Below, in pieces: positions 59,114 through 64,000 of a stretch of 64,000 nucleotides of DNA. The notes under the pieces were generated by a model. The model was not told where the DNA came from. It saw nothing but the letters and a program-made list of their open reading frames with translations, and did not search any database. Source of the DNA: Chryseobacterium sp. C-71 (GTDB lineage Bacteria; Bacteroidota; Bacteroidia; Flavobacteriales; Weeksellaceae); assembly GCF_020911865.1 (NCBI RefSeq), contig NZ_CP087131.1:310001-374000 (forward strand), given 5' to 3'. The number at the start of each line of letters is the position of its first letter. Positions within the stretch are counted from its first letter, which is position 1. Position numbers and translations under genes: made by a program.

Positions 59114-60658
59114 ATGAAAAATAAAAGATTTTTATATAAAAGTTTATCGGTGTTGCTTTTAGCAGGAGCAACTTTCGGTGCTGTTTCTTGTAATGACTCT
59201 AATCTTGAAGATGTAAAAAATACAGGAACATTTGATACAGAAAATTACTTTAGAAATGAGGAGCAATCCTTTAGTGGATTAGTGGCAGTATATGATCTAT
59301 TAAGAAAGTATTCTGGCGGTTTTGAAAATGACGTTACATTTTTCAATGCAGCTTCCGATGATTTTTTCTCAGGAGGTGGTAGTTCTACAGACGGAGCTGG
59401 TATTCAGGGAATGTCAAATTTTACAATCAATCCGATTATCATGCCCGCAAGTTATTGGAGAGATTATTATCAAGGGATTGCAAGAGCAAATCTCTTGATT
59501 GACAGAATCCCAAATGCAAATATGAATGATCAGACCAGAAAAAGATTTGTTGCTGAAGCTAAAACATTAAGATCACTTTATTATTTTGAATTGGTTAGAA
59601 TGTTTGGTAGAGTTCCCTTAATTCTGATTCCTATCAAATCAAATGATGATTACTACAATATTCCTCAGGCAAATGTGGCAGATATCTATACACAAATACA
59701 AACGGATATCTTAGCTTCAGTATCAGATTTACCAATGACCGCAACAGGTGCTGAAAAAGGTAGAATAACGCAGGGAACTGCACGTGCTATTTTGGGTAAA
59801 ATTTATTTGTACAATAAAAAATACAGTGAAGCAGCAACCCAATTCGAAATGGTTAATGGAACTCCTGGAGGAACAAGCCAATATGGCTACAAATTGGTTG
59901 GCAATTTTGCAGATTTATGGGTAATTGACAACAAATTTACCACAGAATCTATTTTGGAAGTAATGCACACCAACAAAGGAAATTCAGATTGGAGTTTTTG
60001 GGGTTCAGGAAAAGATGAAGGGAATTCGGTTAATCAAATGATAGGTATTATTTCTTATGGTAAAGTTGTACCGCCTGCAGGAGCTCCAGCCAATAACGCT
60101 CCAGAAATGGTTTCGGGATGGGGCTTCAATCCGATGACAGTAGACTTATTTAATTTCATGCAAGGTGACCCTCGTTTGGATGCTACCGTTTTTAATGCTA
60201 AAAAATTAGTTCAGGACGGCAAAATCACGTATTCAGGAGGATATAGAGATACAGGATATTTCTTGAATAAATTTATGCCTAGAGAAGCAGATAAATCTAC
60301 TCTACCTGGTACACCAGAACTAAACTTCCGTCAAAATTATATGGCAATTAGATTAGCAGACACCTATTTAATGGAAGCAGAGGCATTAAATGGATCAGGA
60401 TCAAGAGCTCAGGCGCTTTTAGATGCAGTAAGAGCTAGAGTTGGATTAGCATCAGTTCCGGTTTCTTTGCAGGCTATAAAAGACGAAAGAAGAAGAGAGT
60501 TGGCTGGCGAAGGTCACAGATTCTTTGATTTGGTAAGATGGGGGGATGCTCCTGCAAAATTAGGTGCAAGAGGATTTACCGCCGGTAAAAATGAAATTTT
60601 ACCAATTCCTTTTAACGAGCTTACAAACACGGCTTTGGTACAAAATCCTAATTACTAA
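59114..60658 (+). CDS. SusD/RagB family glycan-binding lipoprotein
   Basis: A 514-residue surface lipoprotein with lipobox GAVSC (Cys at about residue 26). TPR-like helices dominate the fold. Segments typical of SusD are YWRDYYQGIARANLLIDRIP, AKTLRSLYYFELVRMFG, the C-terminal DERRRELAGEGHRFFDLVRWG, and the closing LPIPFNELTN. It captures the polysaccharide and delivers it to the SusC channel. Confidence 0.95.
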   Translation: MKNKRFLYKSLSVLLLAGATFGAVSCNDSNLEDVKNTGTFDTENYFRNEEQSFSGLVAVYDLLRKYSGGFENDVTFFNAASDDFFSGGGSSTDGAGIQGMSNFTINPIIMPASYWRDYYQGIARANLLIDRIPNANMNDQTRKRFVAEAKTLRSLYYFELVRMFGRVPLILIPIKSNDDYYNIPQANVADIYTQIQTDILASVSDLPMTATGAEKGRITQGTARAILGKIYLYNKKYSEAATQFEMVNGTPGGTSQYGYKLVGNFADLWVIDNKFTTESILEVMHTNKGNSDWSFWGSGKDEGNSVNQMIGIISYGKVVPPAGAPANNAPEMVSGWGFNPMTVDLFNFMQGDPRLDATVFNAKKLVQDGKITYSGGYRDTGYFLNKFMPREADKSTLPGTPELNFRQNYMAIRLADTYLMEAEALNGSGSRAQALLDAVRARVGLASVPVSLQAIKDERRRELAGEGHRFFDLVRWGDAPAKLGARGFTAGKNEILPIPFNELTNTALVQNPNY

Positions 60659-60659
60659 A

Positions 60660-62090
60660 ATGAAGTTTCAAAAATCATATAGTTTCTTTTTAAAGAGTAC
60701 TGCACTGCTATTCAGCGGTGTGGTACTTTTATCTTTAACCTCGTGCAAGTCTGTTTCAACGGCAGATAATAAAGTTCAAATTTGGCTTACTAGAGGTGAT
60801 GAAAGTGTAAAATTACAACAGCAAACTCCAATCAGTTTTGTAGATACATCTAATAATTTTCAGAATATTGAAATTGATGATAGTCAAAAGTTTCAATATG
60901 TTGATGGTTTCGGATATACATTAACAGGCGGAAGTGTCGAAGTAATTAACCGACTTTCAGTATCCAAAAGAAAAGCTTTATTGAACGAACTTTTCGGAAA
61001 AGATAAAAATTCGATCTCTATAAGTTACTTGAGATTAAGTATTGGCGCATCAGATTTGGATGGTGAAGTTTTCTCTTATGATGATTTACCTCAGGGACAA
61101 ACTGATCCTACTTTATCTAAATTCAGTTTGGCGAGAGATAAAGATTTAATTGCGATGTTGAAAGAAATTTTAGTCATCAACCCTAAAATAAAAATCATTG
61201 CAGCACCTTGGTCACCTCCGGTTTGGATGAAAGATAATGGAAAGTCAATTGGCGGAAGCTTGAAACCTGAATTTTATGATATCTATGCAAAATATTTTGT
61301 GAAATACATTCAGGGAATGCAAAAAGAGGGAATTACCATTGATGCAGTCACACCTCAAAACGAACCGTTACATCCGGGAAATAATCCGAGTTTGCTGATG
61401 GTTTCAGATCAGCAGAAAGATTTTATTAAGCAAAGTTTGGGACCAATTTTTAAATCAAATAAAATTAAAACCAAAATTGTCGTTTACGATCACAATTGTA
61501 ACAAACCAGAATATGCGATCAATATTTTAAACGATGCTGAAGCCAATCAATACATCGATGGCTCGGCTTTCCATCTATATGAAGGAGATATTTCAGCTTT
61601 AAGCACCGTTTATAAAGCTCATCCGAATAAAAACTTATACTTCACAGAACAATGGACGGGTGCAAAAGGTACTTTTAATGAAGATTTAAACTGGCATACA
61701 AAAAACGTTGTCATCGGTTCCATGAGAAATTGGAGCAAAATCGCTTTAGAATGGAATCTTGCCAATGATTCTGAATTTAAACCCCATACTCCGGGAGGTT
61801 GTACAGAATGCAAAGGTGCAATTACGGTTTCAGATAAAGAGAATTTTACGAGAAACGTAGGATATTATATCATAGCTCATGCTTCAAAATTTGTTCCTGC
61901 AAATTCTCAGAGAATTTCGTCAAATCAGACAGATAACTTATCAACAGTTGCATTTAAAACTCCTGAAGGAAAAACGGTTTTGATTGTTCAGAATTATAAT
62001 AAGACAGACGAAAATTTTAATATTAGATATAAAAACAAAACAGCTCCGGCAAATATTACAGGAAGTTCGGTTGCCACCTACATTTTCTAA
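60660..62090 (+). CDS. GH30 family glycoside hydrolase lipoprotein
   Basis: A 476-residue lipoprotein (lipobox LSLTSC). It is a GH30 (TIM-barrel plus beta-sandwich) enzyme: acid/base Glu in VTPQNEPLHPG, nucleophile Glu in LYFTEQWTG, plus FGYTLTGGSVEVIN and IIAAPWSPPVWMK. GH30 covers glucosylceramidases, beta-glucosidases and endo-beta-1,6-glucanases; SusC/SusD and GH3 context favours beta-glucan (possibly beta-1,6) degradation. The ATG is two bases after the susD stop; a longer frame would overlap susD. Confidence 0.9.
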   Translation: MKFQKSYSFFLKSTALLFSGVVLLSLTSCKSVSTADNKVQIWLTRGDESVKLQQQTPISFVDTSNNFQNIEIDDSQKFQYVDGFGYTLTGGSVEVINRLSVSKRKALLNELFGKDKNSISISYLRLSIGASDLDGEVFSYDDLPQGQTDPTLSKFSLARDKDLIAMLKEILVINPKIKIIAAPWSPPVWMKDNGKSIGGSLKPEFYDIYAKYFVKYIQGMQKEGITIDAVTPQNEPLHPGNNPSLLMVSDQQKDFIKQSLGPIFKSNKIKTKIVVYDHNCNKPEYAINILNDAEANQYIDGSAFHLYEGDISALSTVYKAHPNKNLYFTEQWTGAKGTFNEDLNWHTKNVVIGSMRNWSKIALEWNLANDSEFKPHTPGGCTECKGAITVSDKENFTRNVGYYIIAHASKFVPANSQRISSNQTDNLSTVAFKTPEGKTVLIVQNYNKTDENFNIRYKNKTAPANITGSSVATYIF

Positions 62091-62129
62091 AATTATATGC
62101 AAAACAATTAGCAATTTTTAAATTTATTA

Positions 62130-62223
62130 AACTTTGTGTTCTTTGCTAAGTAGAACGCCTTTGCGAACATAAAAATCAACAGAATTATTTGCAAAAAAAT
62201 CTTTGTGGACTTTGTGTTAAAAT
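62130..62223 (+). repeat. Dispersed intergenic repeat, copy B
   Basis: It runs from ACTTTGTGTTCTTTGCT through AAGTAGAACGCCTTTGCGAAC to ATCTTTGTGGACTTTGTG and GTTAAAAT. It aligns with the reverse complement of 35771-35860 over about 90 bases. It separates GH30 and GH3 within the locus and is noncoding. Confidence 0.65.
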
Positions 62224-62256
62224 TAATTTAAAGCTTCCAGCAAAAAATAAATTAAA

Positions 62257-64000
62257 ATGAAAAAACTTTATTTCATACTAGCATTTACCGCATTTGGACT
62301 TAATGCCTTTGGACAAAAAACAATTGACCAGAAAGTTTCTGAGCTTTTATCTAAAATGACCTTGGAAGAAAAAGTCGGACAACTCGTACAATATAGCGGC
62401 TTCGAATATGCAACAGGACCTCAAAATTCCAATTCGGCATCTGTTTTAGACGAAATTAAAAAAGGTAAAGTAGGATCAATGCTTAATGTTTCGGGTGCTG
62501 AAGAAACGAGAAAATTTCAGGAATTAGCTTTAAAATCAAGATTAAAAATTCCAATGTTATTCGGTCAGGACGTGATTCATGGTTACCGAACTACCTTTCC
62601 TGTAAATCTTGGTCAGGCTGCGAGCTGGGATTTAGGATTAATCGAAAAATCAGAACGAATTGCTGCGACAGAAGCTTCTGCTTACGGAATTCACTGGACT
62701 TTTGCACCGATGGTTGACATCGCAAGAGATCCAAGATGGGGTAGAGTGATGGAAGGTTCGGGTGAAGATACTTATCTCGGAACTCAAATTGGTTTGGCAA
62801 GAATTAAAGGTTTTCAGGGAAAAGGTTTGGGAAATCTTGATGCAATAATGGCTTGTGCAAAGCATTTCGCAGCATATGGAGCAGCGGTTGGCGGAAGAGA
62901 TTACAATTCTGTTGACATGAGTTTAAGACAATTGCACGAAACGTATTTACCACCGTTCAAAGCAGCTGCAGAAGCGGGAGTTGCCACATTTATGAACTCT
63001 TTTAATGATATCAATGGAATTCCGGCAACGGCAAACAAATATATTTTAAGAGATTTATTAAAAGACAAATGGAACTATCAGGGTTTTGTGGTTTCAGATT
63101 GGGGAAGTATCGGCGAAATGGTTCCTCACGGGTACGCAAAAGACAATAGAGAAGCTGCCGAAAAAGCAATCAATGCAGGAAGCGATATGGACATGGAAAG
63201 CCGTGCTTACATGGCAGAACTTCCTAATTTAGTTAAAGAAGGAAAGGTTGATCCGAAGTTGATTGATGATGCAGCGAGAAGAATTTTAGTTAAGAAATTT
63301 GAGATGGGATTATTTGATGATCCTTACAGATTCAGCAACGAAAAAAGACAGAAAGAGCAATTAAACAATCAGGAAAACAGAAAATTCGGGAGAGAATTTG
63401 GTTCAAAAAGTATTGTTTTATTAAAAAATCAAAAAAATATTCTTCCACTTTCAAAATCGATTAAAACTGTTGCTTTAATTGGACCTTTCGGGAAAGAAAC
63501 CACAGCCAATCACGGTTTTTGGTCGGTTGCATTTAAAGATGACAATCAAAGAATTGTAACCCAATTTGATGGAATCAAAAATCAGTTAGACAAAAATTCA
63601 ACTTTACTCTATGCAAAAGGTGCCAACGTTGATGATCAGGACAAATCGATGTTTGCAGAAGCTGTAGAAACGGCAAAAAAAGCAGACGTTGTCATCATGA
63701 CTTTAGGTGAAGGTCATGCGATGAGCGGTGAGGCGAAAAGCAGGAGTAATCTCCATTTCACGGGAGTTCAGGAAGATTTATTAAAAGAAATTGCAAAAAC
63801 AGGAAAACCGATTGTCTTAATGATCAATGCCGGAAGACCTTTGGTTTTTGACTGGGCGGCAGACAATATTCCTACAATTATGTACAATTGGTGGTTGGGT
63901 ACCGAAGCAGGAAATTCAATTGCAGATGTACTTTTCGGAACAATAAATCCTGGTGGGAAATTGCCGATGACCTTCCCAAGAACTGAAGGACAAATCCCTG
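62257..64000 (+). CDS. bglX: GH3 family beta-glucosidase (3' partial)
   Basis: The gene runs off the window; 581 residues are visible. A signal peptide ends LNAFGQ. GH3 segments: LSKMTLEEKVGQLVQY, GYRTTFPVNLGQAASWD, FAPMVDIARDPRWGRVMEGSGEDTYL, KHFAAYG and the nucleophile Asp281 in GFVVSDWGS. The second domain starts at about residue 385 (SIVLLKNQKNILPLS). It would release glucose from beta-glucan oligosaccharides in the periplasm, completing the GH30 reaction. The BglX symbol reflects overall similarity to periplasmic BglX. Confidence 0.92.
   Translation, partial: MKKLYFILAFTAFGLNAFGQKTIDQKVSELLSKMTLEEKVGQLVQYSGFEYATGPQNSNSASVLDEIKKGKVGSMLNVSGAEETRKFQELALKSRLKIPMLFGQDVIHGYRTTFPVNLGQAASWDLGLIEKSERIAATEASAYGIHWTFAPMVDIARDPRWGRVMEGSGEDTYLGTQIGLARIKGFQGKGLGNLDAIMACAKHFAAYGAAVGGRDYNSVDMSLRQLHETYLPPFKAAAEAGVATFMNSFNDINGIPATANKYILRDLLKDKWNYQGFVVSDWGSIGEMVPHGYAKDNREAAEKAINAGSDMDMESRAYMAELPNLVKEGKVDPKLIDDAARRILVKKFEMGLFDDPYRFSNEKRQKEQLNNQENRKFGREFGSKSIVLLKNQKNILPLSKSIKTVALIGPFGKETTANHGFWSVAFKDDNQRIVTQFDGIKNQLDKNSTLLYAKGANVDDQDKSMFAEAVETAKKADVVIMTLGEGHAMSGEAKSRSNLHFTGVQEDLLKEIAKTGKPIVLMINAGRPLVFDWAADNIPTIMYNWWLGTEAGNSIADVLFGTINPGGKLPMTFPRTEGQIP

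Noticed and set aside
1..64000. CRISPR arrays, rRNA, tRNA, prophage or integrative element genes
   Set aside because: No regularly spaced direct repeats with spacers, no rRNA-like sequence, no cloverleaf I could fold by eye, and no phage structural or conjugation genes were found. A tRNA search program would settle the tRNA question.

Overview
The window looks like chromosomal DNA of a member of the Flavobacteriia, most likely Chryseobacterium or a close relative in the Weeksellaceae. This is inferred from the AT-rich sequence, Bacteroidota-type promoter elements (TAnnTTTG), a type IX secretion sorting domain, GldI, SusC/SusD proteins, GLPGLI and DUF4294/DUF6261/DUF6952 proteins, and the serC-serA-DUF1015 gene order. 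I found no rRNA, tRNA or CRISPR array. Most of the window is ordinary core genome. The accessory parts are an IS110-family insertion, several dispersed intergenic repeats and a glycan-utilisation locus at the right edge.

Layout. 1-4.0 kb: the 3' part of a molybdopterin hydroxylase gene, a DoxX-like protein, a DUF421 membrane protein with a zinc ribbon, and small unknowns. 4.1-8.8 kb: a six-gene minus-strand carotenoid operon (marR, crtI, crtB, SRPBCC protein, crtZ, fused lycopene cyclase), which would convert phytoene-pathway precursors into hydroxylated beta-carotenoids such as zeaxanthin. 9-12.1 kb: a T9SS-secreted propeller-like protein and a membrane TPR-HTH regulator. 12.9-18.6 kb: a TetR regulator, dnaX with what looks like a programmed frameshift, DAHP synthase/chorismate mutase, rsgA and ndk. 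18.9-30.2 kb: rpe, an M42 peptidase, a NUDIX hydrolase, mnmD, ilvE, gldI plus a two-domain prolyl isomerase, an ABC exporter, an OGG-like protein and a DUF6261 protein. 30.6-35.7 kb: a retropepsin-like protease and two paralogous M28 peptidases. 36-41 kb: the serine-synthesis operon, a ferredoxin and an acyl-CoA reductase. 41.1-42.3 kb: the IS110 element. 42.5-54 kb: Bax inhibitor-1 homologue, peroxiredoxin/thioredoxin genes, a bacteriocin-like peptide, an aminotransferase, rsmG, an AddB-like nuclease and an acyl-CoA dehydrogenase. 54-64 kb: a polysaccharide utilisation locus (MFS transporter, NUDIX-type regulator, SusC, SusD, GH30, GH3), probably for a beta-glucan.

Two observations stand out. 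First, dnaX is interrupted exactly at the end of domain III by a run of ten A residues. A stop codon follows within six bases, and a 13-bp stem-loop begins five bases downstream, which is the architecture expected for making both gamma and tau by -1 frameshifting or transcript slippage. Second, the IS110 element has about 240 bp of structured noncoding DNA upstream of its transposase. It contains a 14-bp stem enclosing an internal loop and hairpin, and the loop arms match the element's own junction sequences, as expected for a bridge RNA. The element sits in the loop of a REP-like palindrome that can be rebuilt from the two flanks. Both mechanisms are known elsewhere; here they are inferred from sequence alone.
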